In this document: positions 41,386-50,791 of the stretch, piece by piece | Layout: the number at the start of each line of letters is the position of its first letter | Position numbering within the stretch: position 1 is the first letter of the stretch | Assembly: GCF_003751945.1 (NCBI RefSeq) | Contig: NZ_RJKL01000001.1 | Location: 8,016,501-8,080,500 of the forward strand | DNA: 64,000 bases | Direction: 5' to 3' | From: Couchioplanes caeruleus | Lineage (GTDB): Bacteria > Actinomycetota > Actinomycetes > Mycobacteriales > Micromonosporaceae | The notes under the pieces: model-generated | The model's database searches: none | Seen by the model: only the letters and a program-made list of their open reading frames with translations | What the model was told of the DNA's origin: nothing | Program-made: the position numbers and the translations under genes

Positions 41386-44169
41386 ATGACGAGCCCCGCC
41401 GAACGCTATGCGGAGTCGAGAAGGCGGGCGGCCCGCGCGGCCGAGTTCCCCGCGCTGGACGACTTCATGCTGGACGTCGGCTTCGACCTGGACGATTTCC
41501 AACGACAGGCCTGCGAGGCCCTGGAGCGCGGCAGCGGCGTGCTGGTCTGCGCGCCCACCGGTGCCGGCAAGACGGTGGTGGGCGAGTTCGCCGTGCATCT
41601 CGCGCTGCGCGCCGACGGCTCCGGCACGCGGCGTAAATGCTTCTACACGACCCCGATCAAGGCGCTCTCCAACCAGAAGTACCACGACCTCGTCGAGCGC
41701 TACGGCGCCGCGCACGTGGGCCTGCTGACCGGCGACAACGCGATCAACGGCGACGCGCCGGTGGTGGTGATGACCACCGAGGTCCTGCGCAACATGCTCT
41801 ACTCGGGCTCGGCGAGCCTGCAGGGCCTGGCCTACGTGGTGATGGACGAGGTGCACTACCTCGCCGACCGGTTCCGCGGCGCGGTCTGGGAGGAGGTGAT
41901 CATCCATCTGCCCTCCTCCGTGACCCTGGTTTCGCTGTCGGCCACGGTCAGCAACTACGAGGAGTTCGCCGACTGGCTCGTCACCGTCCGCGGCGAGACC
42001 GAGGTGGTGGTGAGCGAGCACCGGCCGGTGCCGCTGTGGCAGCACATGCTGGTCGGCAAGCGGATGTTCGACCTGTTCCACGACGCCGACGCGGCCCGCA
42101 AGCACGACGTGCACCCCGAACTGCTGCGCTACACGCGGGAGATGCTGCGCCGGCTGGAGCTCACCGACCGGACGGCCGGGCCGGGCTGGCAGGGCCGCGG
42201 TGGGCGGCCGCGCCGCTGGCAGCCGCCGCCGCGGGCCGAGGTCGTCGACCGGCTCGACCGGGCCAACCTGCTGCCCGCGATCCTGTTCATCTTCAGCCGG
42301 GCGGGGTGTGACGCCGCCGTGCAGCAGTGCCTGGCCGGCGGACTGCGCCTCACCAACCCGGAGGAGCGCGCCGAGATCCGCGAGATCGCGCAGGCCAAGG
42401 TGGCCGGCATCCCGGCCGAGGACCTGTCGGTCCTGGGCTACTGGGAGTGGCTCGACGGGCTTGAGCGGGGCGTCGCCGCGCACCACGCCGGCATGCTGCC
42501 CGCGTTCAAGGAGGCCGTCGAGGAATGCTTCGTGCGCGGCCTGGTCAAGGCCGTCTTCGCCACCGAGACGCTGGCGCTGGGCATCAACATGCCGGCCCGC
42601 TGCGTCGTGCTCGAGCGGCTGGTGAAGTTTAACGGCGAGGCGCACGTCGATCTCACCCCGGGGGAGTACACGCAGCTCACGGGCCGGGCCGGGCGCCGGG
42701 GCATCGACGTCGAGGGGCACGCGGTGGTGCTGTGGAGCCCCGAGGTCGACCCGCGCCACGTCGCCGGGCTCGCCTCCACGCGGACCTATCCGCTGCGGTC
42801 GAGCTTCCGACCGTCGTACAACATGGCGGTCAACCTGGTCGGCTCGGTCGGCGCGGAGAAGTCCCGCGACCTGCTGGAGTCGTCGTTCGCGCAGTTCCAG
42901 GCGGACCGCTCGGTGGTGGGCCTGGCCCGGCAGGTGCAGCGCAACGTCGAGAGCATGGCGACGTACGGCAAGGACTCCACCTGCCACCACGGCGACTTCG
43001 ACGAGTACTTCGCCATCCGCGTGGCGATCGCCGACCGCGAGCGGACCATCGCCCGCCAGGGCGCCTCGCAGCGTCGCGCCGCGGCGGTGTCCTCGCTGGA
43101 GAAGCTGCGCGTCGGCGACGTGATCCGGGTGCCGCAGGGCCGCCGCGCGGGCCTGGCGGTGGTGCTGGAACCGCCGGGCGGCGGCTTCGGCGAGCCACGC
43201 CCCCTGGTGCTGACCCAGGACCGCTGGGCCGGACGGGTCAGCCCGGCCGACTTCCCGGGCGCGGTCGACGTGCTCGACCGCATCCGCGTGCCGAAGCATT
43301 TCAACCCCCGCTCGCCCGCGGCCCGCCGTGACCTCGCCGCCCTGGTGAGCGCCACCGGCCTCGACCGGCACGCGGGCGCGGGCGGCGGGCGCCGGGGCCG
43401 CAACCGCGGCACGCCCGGCGATGATCCCGAGATCGCGCTGCTCAAGGTGGAGCTGCGCCAGCACCCGTGCCACGCCTGCCCGGAGCGTGAGGACCACGCC
43501 CGCTGGGCCGAGCGGCGGCACCGGCTGCAGCGCGACACCGACGCCCTGCGCGACAAGGTGGCCGGGCGCACCGGCTCGCTGGCGCGCACGTTCGACCAGG
43601 TCTGCGCGGTGCTCACCGCGCGCGGATACCTGTCGCCGGACGGCGAGGTCACCGCCGCGGGCCGGATGCTCGGCCGCATCTGGACGGAGGCCGACCTGCT
43701 GGTCGCCGAGTGCCTGCGCCGCGGCGTCTGGGAGGGCCTGGAGCCCGAGGAACTGGCCGCTGCGGTCTCGATGGTCCTCTACGAGTCCCGCCGCGAGGGC
43801 GACGAGCGCGCCTCGGTGCCCAAGGGCGCGACGACGGCCGCGGTGGACGCGTGCCAGAAGCTCTGGGCGGAGATCGAGTCGCAGGAGGCGGAGCATGGCC
43901 TGTCGCTGACTCGCGAGCCGGACGCGGGCTTCGTCTGGCCGATGTACCGCTGGGCCCGCGGCGAGCCGCTGGCGCGGGTGCTGGCCAGCGGTCACAACTA
44001 CGACTCCGACATGCCGGCGGGCGACTTCGTGCGTTGGGCCCGCCAGGTCCTCGACCTGCTCGCCCAGCTCAAGGACGCGTCCGCGGCGTCGCCGGGCGTC
44101 CGCGAGACGGCCCGCAAGGCGATGTCGGCGGTCAACCGGGGGGTGCTGGCCTACCAGACGGCACTGTGA
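41386..44169 (+). CDS. helY: Ski2/Mtr4-like RNA helicase (HelY type)
   Basis: ATP-dependent superfamily 2 RNA helicase, 927 residues. Q-like segment FDLDDFQRQACEALERG, Walker A APTGAGKT, motif II DEVHYL (DEVH box), motif III SLSATVSN, and motif [13 protein letters not shown]. Downstream lie the Ski2-type beta-barrel insertion (about 560-680, VGDVIRVPQGRRAGLAVVLE) and the helical DSHCT-like C-terminal domain. It matches mycobacterial HelY (Rv2092c), which neighbours tatC in that genome too. The likely role is in RNA turnover or remodelling. ATG 41386 keeps the conserved N-terminus. Confidence 0.92.
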   Translation: MTSPAERYAESRRRAARAAEFPALDDFMLDVGFDLDDFQRQACEALERGSGVLVCAPTGAGKTVVGEFAVHLALRADGSGTRRKCFYTTPIKALSNQKYHDLVERYGAAHVGLLTGDNAINGDAPVVVMTTEVLRNMLYSGSASLQGLAYVVMDEVHYLADRFRGAVWEEVIIHLPSSVTLVSLSATVSNYEEFADWLVTVRGETEVVVSEHRPVPLWQHMLVGKRMFDLFHDADAARKHDVHPELLRYTREMLRRLELTDRTAGPGWQGRGGRPRRWQPPPRAEVVDRLDRANLLPAILFIFSRAGCDAAVQQCLAGGLRLTNPEERAEIREIAQAKVAGIPAEDLSVLGYWEWLDGLERGVAAHHAGMLPAFKEAVEECFVRGLVKAVFATETLALGINMPARCVVLERLVKFNGEAHVDLTPGEYTQLTGRAGRRGIDVEGHAVVLWSPEVDPRHVAGLASTRTYPLRSSFRPSYNMAVNLVGSVGAEKSRDLLESSFAQFQADRSVVGLARQVQRNVESMATYGKDSTCHHGDFDEYFAIRVAIADRERTIARQGASQRRAAAVSSLEKLRVGDVIRVPQGRRAGLAVVLEPPGGGFGEPRPLVLTQDRWAGRVSPADFPGAVDVLDRIRVPKHFNPRSPAARRDLAALVSATGLDRHAGAGGGRRGRNRGTPGDDPEIALLKVELRQHPCHACPEREDHARWAERRHRLQRDTDALRDKVAGRTGSLARTFDQVCAVLTARGYLSPDGEVTAAGRMLGRIWTEADLLVAECLRRGVWEGLEPEELAAAVSMVLYESRREGDERASVPKGATTAAVDACQKLWAEIESQEAEHGLSLTREPDAGFVWPMYRWARGEPLARVLASGHNYDSDMPAGDFVRWARQVLDLLAQLKDASAASPGVRETARKAMSAVNRGVLAYQTAL

Positions 44170-44338
44170 CCGTAGCCCCGGCCCCCATCCGCTCGGCTTG
44201 GACCGCGGGGGTCTCGCCGGGTCCGGGGCATGGCCGGCCTGGCGGTCTGGCCGGCCTGGCCGGTCCGGGGGTCGGTGCGGCACGTTGTCGGAGATCTGCC
44301 TGGTCAAGGGGCGGAGTGCGGCCGCCGCGCGGGCGGCG

Positions 44339-44557
44339 GACGTCCTGTCGACGGCCGACGGGTTCGCGCTCGGCTTTCCCCGCGCGGCGCACTGGCGCGA
44401 GATCTTCAACAGCGACTACTACGGCCACTTCCCGAACCCTCGGGTCCGCGGCAACGCCGGCGGCGTCGTCGCGGACGGACCGCCGCGGCACGGCTTCGGC
44501 CAGTCGGCGCACCTGACGCTCCCGGCGAGCGGCATCCCCGTCTTCGCCGGGCACTGA
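44339..44557 (+). pseudogene. Remnant: C-terminal beta domain of a glucan branching/amylase enzyme
   Basis: The last 72 codons read like the C-terminal all-beta domain of alpha-amylase-type enzymes such as GlgB: GFPRAAHWREIFNSDYYGHF, then VRGNAGGVVADGPPRHG and a closing strand LTLPASGIPVFA before a TGA. Upstream of about 44339 the frame degrades to Gly/Pro/Arg-rich sequence, and no catalytic barrel is present in the 438-base gap between helY and the phosphatase gene. It therefore looks like the tail of a gene whose body has been deleted. The intact part has no plausible start, so I do not expect it to be expressed. Confidence 0.7.
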
Positions 44558-44608
44558 GCGTGATCCTCGTCTCCGCCGGGACCGAGTGGGGCAGGGCAGT
44601 ATGGGGAC

Positions 44609-45391
44609 GTGCTGAATGATCTCGACCTGGCGCGGCAGGCCGCGCAGACGGGTGCGGCCGTCGCCCTGCGGCACTTCGCCGCGCTGGCGGACCTGCCCCG
44701 CGAACGCAAGCCGGACGGCAGCGTGGTCACCGCCGCCGACCGCGACACCGAGGCGGCGATCCGCGAGGTCCTCAGCGCCGCCCGCCCCGCCGACGCGGTG
44801 CTGGGCGAGGAAGGCGGTGCGGTCGGAGACGGCCGGCGGCGCTGGATCGTCGACCCGATCGACGGCACCGCCCAGTTCGTCGCGGGCGACGACCGGTGGC
44901 TGGTGCTGGTCGCCCTCGAGGTGGACGGCGAGATCGCCGTCGGGGCCGCCGCGGTCCCGGCGCAGGGCACGCTCTGGTGGGCGAGCCGCGGTGGTGGCGC
45001 CTTCCGCTCGGCCCTCGACGGTACGGCGCCACAGCGCGTCACCGTCGCCGCCGGCCGCCCAGACGTCCTCGACGGCGCCCGCCTGGGCGTGGTCCCGGCA
45101 CCGCCCAACTACCTCGACACCGACCGCAGGATTGCCGCCCCGCTGGCCGCACACGCGACGACCACCGAGTGGGATGTGCACGCCCCGCTGATGGTCGCGA
45201 GCGGCGGCCTCGACCTGGCGGTGCAGACCCGCGGGCAGGTCTGGGACTTCGCCGCGACGTCGCTGATCGTCACCGAGGCCGGCGGCGCCTACGGCGGCGT
45301 CGACGGCATCCGGGGACCCCGCGCGGGCACGTCGCTGTTCGCCCGCAGCCCGCAACTGTGGGAGCGGGCGCACCGCGCGCTGTGGGGTTGA
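44609..45391 (+). CDS. Inositol-monophosphatase family phosphatase (HisN-like)
   Basis: Mg-dependent phosphatase of 260 residues. Metal ligands are in LGEEGGAVGD, WIVDPIDGTAQFVAG (DPIDGT) and TRGQVWDFAATSLIVTEAGG (WD). The group includes inositol-phosphatase, fructose-1,6-bisphosphatase-like and histidinol-phosphate phosphatase (HisN) enzymes; the wording here fits the HisN/inositol type of actinobacteria but does not settle which. GTG 44609 is assigned. It converges on the DUF1707 gene with a 16-bp tandem array between the stops. Confidence 0.85.
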   Translation: MLNDLDLARQAAQTGAAVALRHFAALADLPRERKPDGSVVTAADRDTEAAIREVLSAARPADAVLGEEGGAVGDGRRRWIVDPIDGTAQFVAGDDRWLVLVALEVDGEIAVGAAAVPAQGTLWWASRGGGAFRSALDGTAPQRVTVAAGRPDVLDGARLGVVPAPPNYLDTDRRIAAPLAAHATTTEWDVHAPLMVASGGLDLAVQTRGQVWDFAATSLIVTEAGGAYGGVDGIRGPRAGTSLFARSPQLWERAHRALWG

Positions 45392-45429
45392 GCCGGCGCG
45401 GCCCGGCGTCTGCCGCGGGTGCTGCCCCG

Positions 45430-45541
45430 CTCGGGAGTGGGCCGGCTCGGGACTGGGCCGGGTCGGGAGTAGGGCCGGCTCGGGAGTGGGCCGGCTCGGG
45501 AGTGGGCCGGCTCGGAGTAGGCCGACTCAGGAGCGGGCGGC
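45430..45541. repeat. ~16-bp tandem array (7 units) spanning a stop codon
   Basis: Seven units of the CTCGGGAGTGGGCCGG type (15-17 bases). The last unit (45526-45541) contains the TGA stop of the DUF1707 gene (complement of 45527-45529); the array extends downstream of that gene to 45430. Confidence 0.88.
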
Positions 45542-45967
45542 GAAGATCAGGGCGGCCAGGGCGCCCAGTGACAGCACGACGCTCGTGATGCCCAGCACCC
45601 GCCCGATCAGCGCCGGTCCCACCCCGTGCGCCCCCCGTCCGCGGGTGCTCAGCACGATCGCGACGATCCCGAGGATCCCGCCGATCAGGCAGAAGGAGAG
45701 GGGCACGGAGATGAGGCCGAGCGCCAGCGCGCCTCGCCCGGCGCTGGCGTCCGGCGGGGTGGGCGGCGCCGCGTTGCGCGGATCCCACTGCAGCCGCGGC
45801 GGCAGGTCCTGCACCTGGGCGAGGAGGTCGGAGGCGTACGTCGCCGTGCTTACCGCCACGATCCGGGAGTCGTAGGCCGGCTCGGGCAGGTGACCCTCGG
45901 CGAGCGCCTGGTTCAGCAGGTCGATCACCTGGGTGCGGTGCACGGTACCGATGCGCTCGTCCTTCAT
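45527..45967 (-). CDS. DUF1707/DUF4190 membrane protein
   Basis: Protein of 146 residues. The N-terminal half (about 1-55: MKDERIGTVHRTQVIDLLNQ, then PEPAYDSRIVAVSTA) is the DUF1707 domain, often fused to membrane modules in actinobacteria. Two C-terminal helices follow at about residues 78-101 (GALALGLISVPLSFCLIGGI) and 120-143 (LIGRVLGITSVVLSLGALA), as in DUF4190. DUF1707 proteins often appear beside stress or envelope genes; the function is unknown. ATG 45967 is used. The stop codon lies in the terminal 16-bp array. Confidence 0.83.
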   Translation of the reverse strand: MKDERIGTVHRTQVIDLLNQALAEGHLPEPAYDSRIVAVSTATYASDLLAQVQDLPPRLQWDPRNAAPPTPPDASAGRGALALGLISVPLSFCLIGGILGIVAIVLSTRGRGAHGVGPALIGRVLGITSVVLSLGALAALIFAARS

Positions 45968-46051
45968 CGCGCGCTGACCGTATCGCGGCCCCGGCCCGCC
46001 CCGGGCGGATATCGACGAGATCTCCCTACTGGCGCATCGTGGCAGAATGCC

Positions 46052-46996
46052 GTGGTGACTCCGAAGATCGAACTTCATCTGCATCTCGAGGGCGCCGTCC
46101 GTCCGGCGACGCTGGTGCGGCTGGCGCGCCGGAACGGGGTGACGCTGCCGGAGTCGCTGGCCCAGCAGTTCACCTTCCGCGACTTCGCCCACTTCCTCGA
46201 GCTGTGGAACCTGGTCGCGGAATGCCTGCGGACACCGGAGGACTTCCGGCAGATCGTTGTGGACTATGCGAAGGAGGCGCGGCGGCACGGTGCCGTGTAC
46301 GTGGAGGGCATCTTCACGCCCCAGCCGGAACAGGTGGCCACGATCGGACTGGACGCCATGTTCGACGGTTACTGTGCGGGGGCGGCCGAGGCCGAGCGCG
46401 AGCATGGCGTCATCGTGCGGCTGACTCCGGAGCAGTACCGGGGCTGCGATCCCGGCTTCGGCGCCGCGGTGGCGCGGACGGCGGTGCGCTACGCCGACCG
46501 TGGAGTCGTCGGCTTCGGCCTCGCCGGCTTCGAAGGCCGCTATCCGGACGGCCCGCACACCGACGCGATGCGTATCGCCGCCGAGGGCGGCCTCGGCCTG
46601 GTGCCGCACGCCGGTGAACTCGCCGGCCCCGCCTCCATCCGCTCCGCGCTGCGGATGGGTGCCCGCCGCCTACGACACGGGATCCGTGCCGTCGAGGACC
46701 CGCACCTGCTCGCCGAGCTCGCCGAACGGGGCGTTGTCCTGGACGTCTGCCCCACCTCGAACCGCCGGCTCGGCGTCACCCCGGGCGACCACCCGCTGCC
46801 GCAGCTCAGGGCGGCCGGCATCGCCTGCTCGATCTCCACCGACGACCCGGCGCTGTTCGACACCGATCTGTCCACCGAGTACGAGATCGCCGAAGGCCTC
46901 GGCGTCACGGCGGACGCCGCGTACCGGGCGGGCCTGGCGGGGGCGCTCTGCGACGACGCCACCCGCGCACGCCTGGCCGGTCTCAGGCGTACTTGA
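46052..46996 (+). CDS. Adenosine-deaminase family protein
   Basis: Zinc-dependent aminohydrolase of 314 residues. Metal and active-site motifs are ELHLHLEGAVRP (two His), LVPHAGELAGP, RRLRHGIRAVEDP (catalytic Glu/His neighbourhood), VCPTSNRRLG and CSISTDDPALFDT (Asp pair). These are the full set for the adenosine deaminase family. Adenosine itself is the simplest substrate; the 6-amino-deoxyfutalosine deaminases of menaquinone synthesis in streptomycetes are close relatives, so that role is an alternative. Start codon is GTG 46052 or the adjacent GTG 46055. A LysR gene converges downstream. Confidence 0.87.
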   Translation: MVTPKIELHLHLEGAVRPATLVRLARRNGVTLPESLAQQFTFRDFAHFLELWNLVAECLRTPEDFRQIVVDYAKEARRHGAVYVEGIFTPQPEQVATIGLDAMFDGYCAGAAEAEREHGVIVRLTPEQYRGCDPGFGAAVARTAVRYADRGVVGFGLAGFEGRYPDGPHTDAMRIAAEGGLGLVPHAGELAGPASIRSALRMGARRLRHGIRAVEDPHLLAELAERGVVLDVCPTSNRRLGVTPGDHPLPQLRAAGIACSISTDDPALFDTDLSTEYEIAEGLGVTADAAYRAGLAGALCDDATRARLAGLRRT

Positions 46997-47093
46997 GCGC
47001 GAGCATGCCCGCACCGGTGGGCTCGGCGAGAGTGACGACGAACAGGTTGTCGAACCGGGTCTCGCCGATGACGGGCGGGGCCCGCCGATACTG

Positions 47094-48023
47094 TCAGCGA
47101 TCGGTCCGTCGGTCGAGTGCCGAGTCCCGGCCCGGACATAGTGCGTCGTCGGCGGAGAGGTTCAGCTCGGTGAGGAACGCCGACGCTGCCGGGGAGAGCG
47201 AGGAGCGGTTCCAGATCAGATGCTCGATCCGGGTGGGAGCGTCCCGGACTCCGACGGTGACCACTCCGGTCAGGTGCGGGGTGTACATCGAGGCGAGCAG
47301 GGCGACGGCGAGATTCTGCCGGATCAGCCGGAGCATCAGGATGTCCACGGTGGTCACCTCGAAGGCGACCTCGCGCTGCACGCCCGCCGCGGCGAACGCC
47401 AGGTCGGACTGGGTGCGCCCGGCCGTTCCCGGCGGCAGGTCCACGAACGCCTCGACGGCCAGCCGGGCCAGGTCCACCTCGGTCTCCCCGGCGAGCGGAT
47501 GATCCGGGGCGACCACGGCCACCAGCCGGTCGTGGGCCAGCTCTCTGCTGCCGACCCCCTCGGGTCGTGCGGTCACGGGCAGGCCGAGGAAGGCGACGTC
47601 GACCGCGCCCTCCTTGACCTGCTCGATGAGCTGCTCGCTGCCGCCGACGCGCAGTCCGATCCGGACCTGCGGGTACTTGCGGTGGAAGGCGTGCAGGGCG
47701 GACGGGATGTCGACCGCCGCGACGGTGGGGATCACGCCCACGGTGAGCCGCCCGCGAATCTCTCCGACGGCGGCGGCGACCGCGGCGGTGGCGCGCTCGG
47801 CGGCGTCGAGGCACTGCCGGGCCACCGGCAGGAACGCGGCGCCCGCCGTGGTCAGCCGAACCCGCCGGCTGGTGCGCTCGAAGAGCCGGGCGCCGAGTTC
47901 GCGTTCCAGGCGGGCGATCTGGTGGCTGAGGGCGGACTGCACCACGAGGCACCGTTCGGCGGCCCGCGTGAAATTGTTCGTCTCCGCGACGGCGACGACG
48001 TACCGCAACTGTTGCAGCTCCAT
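47094..48023 (-). CDS. LysR-family transcriptional regulator
   Basis: DNA-binding regulator of 309 residues. The helix-turn-helix is MELQQLRYVVAVAETNNFTRAA, then VQSALSHQIARLERELGARLF, and the effector domain (about 90-295) contains GRLTVGVIPTVAAVDIPSAL and related blocks. It is divergent from the EamA-type exporter gene, starting 79 bases from it, which is the usual placement for a LysR regulator and its target; regulation of the exporter is therefore likely but inferred. ATG 48023 is used. Confidence 0.92.
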   Translation of the reverse strand: MELQQLRYVVAVAETNNFTRAAERCLVVQSALSHQIARLERELGARLFERTSRRVRLTTAGAAFLPVARQCLDAAERATAAVAAAVGEIRGRLTVGVIPTVAAVDIPSALHAFHRKYPQVRIGLRVGGSEQLIEQVKEGAVDVAFLGLPVTARPEGVGSRELAHDRLVAVVAPDHPLAGETEVDLARLAVEAFVDLPPGTAGRTQSDLAFAAAGVQREVAFEVTTVDILMLRLIRQNLAVALLASMYTPHLTGVVTVGVRDAPTRIEHLIWNRSSLSPAASAFLTELNLSADDALCPGRDSALDRRTDR

Positions 48024-48102
48024 CGATCAATCGTGAATCACGATGACTGGCCTGACAACGATGTGTTGGACTCATCGCTGCGGCGCGGTGAGCCTGGAAG
48101 CC

Positions 48103-48960
48103 GTGAGACTTCTGACGACCACGGTGACTGCCGTCGCGCCCATGGTGTGGGGGACGACGTACGTCGTCACCACCGAGCTCCTACCGCCGGACCATCCGCT
48201 GTTCGCGGCGGTGATGCGGGCGCTGCCGGCCGGCCTGATCGCGATCGCTCTCAGCCGCACGCTGCCGCGGGGGACCTGGTGGCTGAAGGCCGCCGCGCTC
48301 GGGGTGCTCAACATCGGCGTGTTCCTGCCGCTGCTGTTCGTCAGCGCCGGCCGACTGCCCGGCGGCGTGGCCGCCACCCTGGGCGCCGCGCAGCCGCTGC
48401 TCGTGGCGACCCTGGCCGTGGCGGTGCTGCACCAGCGGCCGTCGGCCTGGCACCTCGCCTGGGGGATCGTGGGCGTGGCCGGCGTCGGCCTGGTGGTGGT
48501 CGGTCCGGACGCCGGCTTCGACCCGGTCGGGATCGCGGCCGGTCTCGCCGGGTCCGGCGCGATGGCGCTGGGAGTGACGTTGACCAAGCGGTGGGGACGC
48601 CCTGCCGCGGTCGGCCCGACGGCGTACGCGGGCTGGCAGCTCGCCGCGGGCGGACTGTTCCTGGTGCCGGTGACGTGGCTGGTGGAGGGCGCCCCGCCGG
48701 CCGTCGGCGGGCACGCCGTACTCGGCTATCTCTGGCTCGGTCTGCCCGGCGGGCTGATCGCCTACATCCTGTGGTTCCGCGGCATCACCACGCTGCCGGT
48801 CACCTCGGTCGCCGTACTCGGCCTGCTGTCGCCGATGGTGGCCGCGCTGCTCGGCGCGGTGCTGCTCGACCAGCTCCTCGGCCCCGTGCAACTGGTCGGT
48901 TTCGCCCTCGCGCTGGCCGCGATCGTCGCCGGCCAGCTCTCCCCGGGATCCGGGCGGGGA
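48103..48960 (+). CDS. EamA/DMT-family exporter, no own stop codon
   Basis: Drug/metabolite transporter of about 286 residues with ten hydrophobic segments in two EamA repeats; examples are AVAPMVWGTTYVVTTELLPP, LGAAQPLLVATLAVAVL and FRGITTLPVTSVAVLG. Substrate unknown. GTG 48103 is taken as start (GGAAG upstream); GTG 48088 and ATG 48061 are in frame. The transporter domain ends near 48960, but the frame has no stop there: it stays open across a hairpin and a duplicated segment and then antisense to the CoA-ligase gene as far as 50778. The end given marks the end of protein-like sequence, not a stop codon. The original 3' end may have been lost. Confidence 0.7.
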
Positions 48961-48984
48961 CGGACGCGCCCGCGGGGCCGGTGC

Positions 48985-49019
48985 GGACGCGCCCGCGGGA
49001 TGCTGCCGCGGGCGCGTCC
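48985..49019. terminator. 14-bp hairpin between exporter and CoA-ligase
   Basis: GGACGCGCCCGCGG and its exact complement enclose a seven-base loop. A second left arm lies at 48962 and a second right arm at 49059, created by duplication, so alternative hairpins can form. Confidence 0.7.
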
Positions 49020-49106
49020 CGCCGGTCTCAGGTCAGAGCCCGCTTCAGCAGCTTGCTGCCGCGGGCGCGTCCCGCCGGTCTCAGGTCAGAGCCCGCTTCA
49101 GCAGCT
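49001..49106. repeat. 53-bp tandem duplication containing a gene 3' end
   Basis: Two copies of 53 bases (49001-49053 and 49054-49106). Each holds the last codons and TGA of the CoA-ligase gene, with stops at the complement of 49081-49083 and 49028-49030, plus one arm of the hairpin. Confidence 0.9.
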
Positions 49107-50628
49107 TGCCGGTGGCCGTCATCGGCAGCGAATCCACGAACGTGATGATGCGCGGGTACTTGTAGCCGGCCATCTGCTCCTTGGCCCAGGCACCGAGCTC
49201 CTCCTCGGTCACGGTGGCGCCTTCCTTGCGGATGACGTACGCCTTGATCTCCTCGCCGTGACTCGGGTGAGGCACCCCGATGACCGCGACGAGCGAGACG
49301 GCCTCGTGGGTCAGGAGGACCTCCTCGATCTCGCGCGGGTAGACGTTGAAGCCTCCCCGGATGATCATGTCCTTGGCGCGGTCGACGATGTAGTAGAAGC
49401 CGTCCTTGTCGCGCCGGGCCAGGTCGCCGGTGCGGAACCAGCCGTTGTTCATGACCTCGGCGGTGGCCTCCGGGCGGTTGTAGTAGCCGCGCATGATGTT
49501 GTGGCCACGGATGGCGATCTCGCCGATCTCGTCCGCGCCCTCGACGGTGTTCCACGACTCGTCGACGAGCCGGACCTCGACGCCCCAGATCGGGATGCCG
49601 ATCGAGCCGGGGCGCGGGTCGCTGTCCGGGTCGCTGAAGGTGGCCACCGGCGAGGTCTCGCTCAGGCCGTACCCCTCCAGGATCTGCACCCCGAAGCGGG
49701 CCTTGACCTCCTTGATGATCTCCACCGGCAGGCTGGAGCCGCCGCTGACCGCGACGCGCATGGTGCGGGCGATGCGGTCCACGTCCACGTCCTCGGTGAG
49801 GGCGTTCAGCAACCCCCAGTACATCGTCGGCACGCCCGCGAAGAAGGTGACGTCCTCCTTCTGCAGGAGCTGGACCGCGCCGGCCGCGTCGAAGCGCGGC
49901 ATGAGCACCAGGGTCGACGCCGAGGCGAAGCCGGCGTTCATGTTCACCGTCGAGCCGAACGAGTGGAACAGCGGCAGCACCAGCAGGTGGGTGTCGGTGC
50001 CGGGCCGGGTGCCGAACAGCCGGTTGCAGGTGAGGGCGTTGAGGATGAGGTTGGAGTGACTCAGCTCGGCGCCCTTGGCCTGCCCGGTGGTGCCGCTGGT
50101 GTAGAGGATCACGGCCGGGTCGGTCTCGGCCGCGAGGACCGTCTCGAAGACCGGCGACCGGCCCGCCAGCGCCCGCCCGAGCGTCTCGGTGCCCTCGATC
50201 GGCGACGGCGCGGCCGGGTCGGCGGTGATCAGGAAGAAGTGCTCGCAGCCGTCCGCCTCGGCGAAGCCGGCGTGGCCCTCGGCGCCCATCGGCAGCTCGG
50301 CCGAGCCCTCGAAGCAGAAGTACGCGCGCGCCTGCGAGTCGGCGAGGTGGTAGGCGACCTCCCGGCCCTTGAGCAGGACGTTCAGCGGCACCACGACCGC
50401 GCCGGCCTTGAGGATCCCGTAGTACACGATCGGGAAGTACGGCAGGTTGGGGCACGACAGCGCCACCTTGTCGCCCGGCCGGATGCCCCGGCTGACGAGC
50501 AGGTCGGCGACCTGGTTGGCGGCCGCGTTCACCTGCGCGTACGACAGCCTTTGGTCGCCCAGGACGACCGCCGCGCGCTCCGGATAGTGCCGGGCGCTGT
50601 CCTCAAGGAGGACGGAGAGGTTGAGCAT
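49081..50628 (-). CDS. Long-chain acyl-CoA ligase-type AMP-forming enzyme
   Basis: ANL-superfamily acyl-CoA ligase of 515 residues. The P-loop-like motif is ILYTSGTTGQAKGAELSH, followed by GYGLSETSPVATF, the hinge block DGFYYIVDRAKDMIIRGG and the catalytic Lys in TATGKLLKRALT near the C-terminus. Substrate chain length cannot be read. ATG 50628 follows AGGAGA and gives MLNLSVLLEDSARHYPER. The last 25 bases including the stop are duplicated downstream as part of the 53-bp repeat. It is separated by 163 bases from the divergent GGDEF gene. Confidence 0.9.
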   Translation of the reverse strand: MLNLSVLLEDSARHYPERAAVVLGDQRLSYAQVNAAANQVADLLVSRGIRPGDKVALSCPNLPYFPIVYYGILKAGAVVVPLNVLLKGREVAYHLADSQARAYFCFEGSAELPMGAEGHAGFAEADGCEHFFLITADPAAPSPIEGTETLGRALAGRSPVFETVLAAETDPAVILYTSGTTGQAKGAELSHSNLILNALTCNRLFGTRPGTDTHLLVLPLFHSFGSTVNMNAGFASASTLVLMPRFDAAGAVQLLQKEDVTFFAGVPTMYWGLLNALTEDVDVDRIARTMRVAVSGGSSLPVEIIKEVKARFGVQILEGYGLSETSPVATFSDPDSDPRPGSIGIPIWGVEVRLVDESWNTVEGADEIGEIAIRGHNIMRGYYNRPEATAEVMNNGWFRTGDLARRDKDGFYYIVDRAKDMIIRGGFNVYPREIEEVLLTHEAVSLVAVIGVPHPSHGEEIKAYVIRKEGATVTEEELGAWAKEQMAGYKYPRIITFVDSLPMTATGKLLKRALT

Positions 50629-50791
50629 GCGTGGTCTCCTCGACAAATTCGTGTTACGTCGATGTCAATCCCAGCATGCCGACCCGCGCTAGGAAAGCCT
50701 AGGCCCGGACCCCGCTTCCTCACCTCGGGCCCCGGGCTGCCGATGGGAGGGGATGCCGCCGTCCGACCGCCGTGCTGAAGGGATCGCCTCC

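Noticed and set aside
41359..44409. 1016-codon minus-strand open frame opposite helY
   Set aside because: No motif or plausible domain; the helicase on the plus strand has a full set of motifs.
48961..50778. The exporter frame continuing into a 890-codon protein
   Set aside because: Beyond 48960 the residues are Arg/Gly/Val-rich antisense of the CoA-ligase; absence of stops is due to composition.
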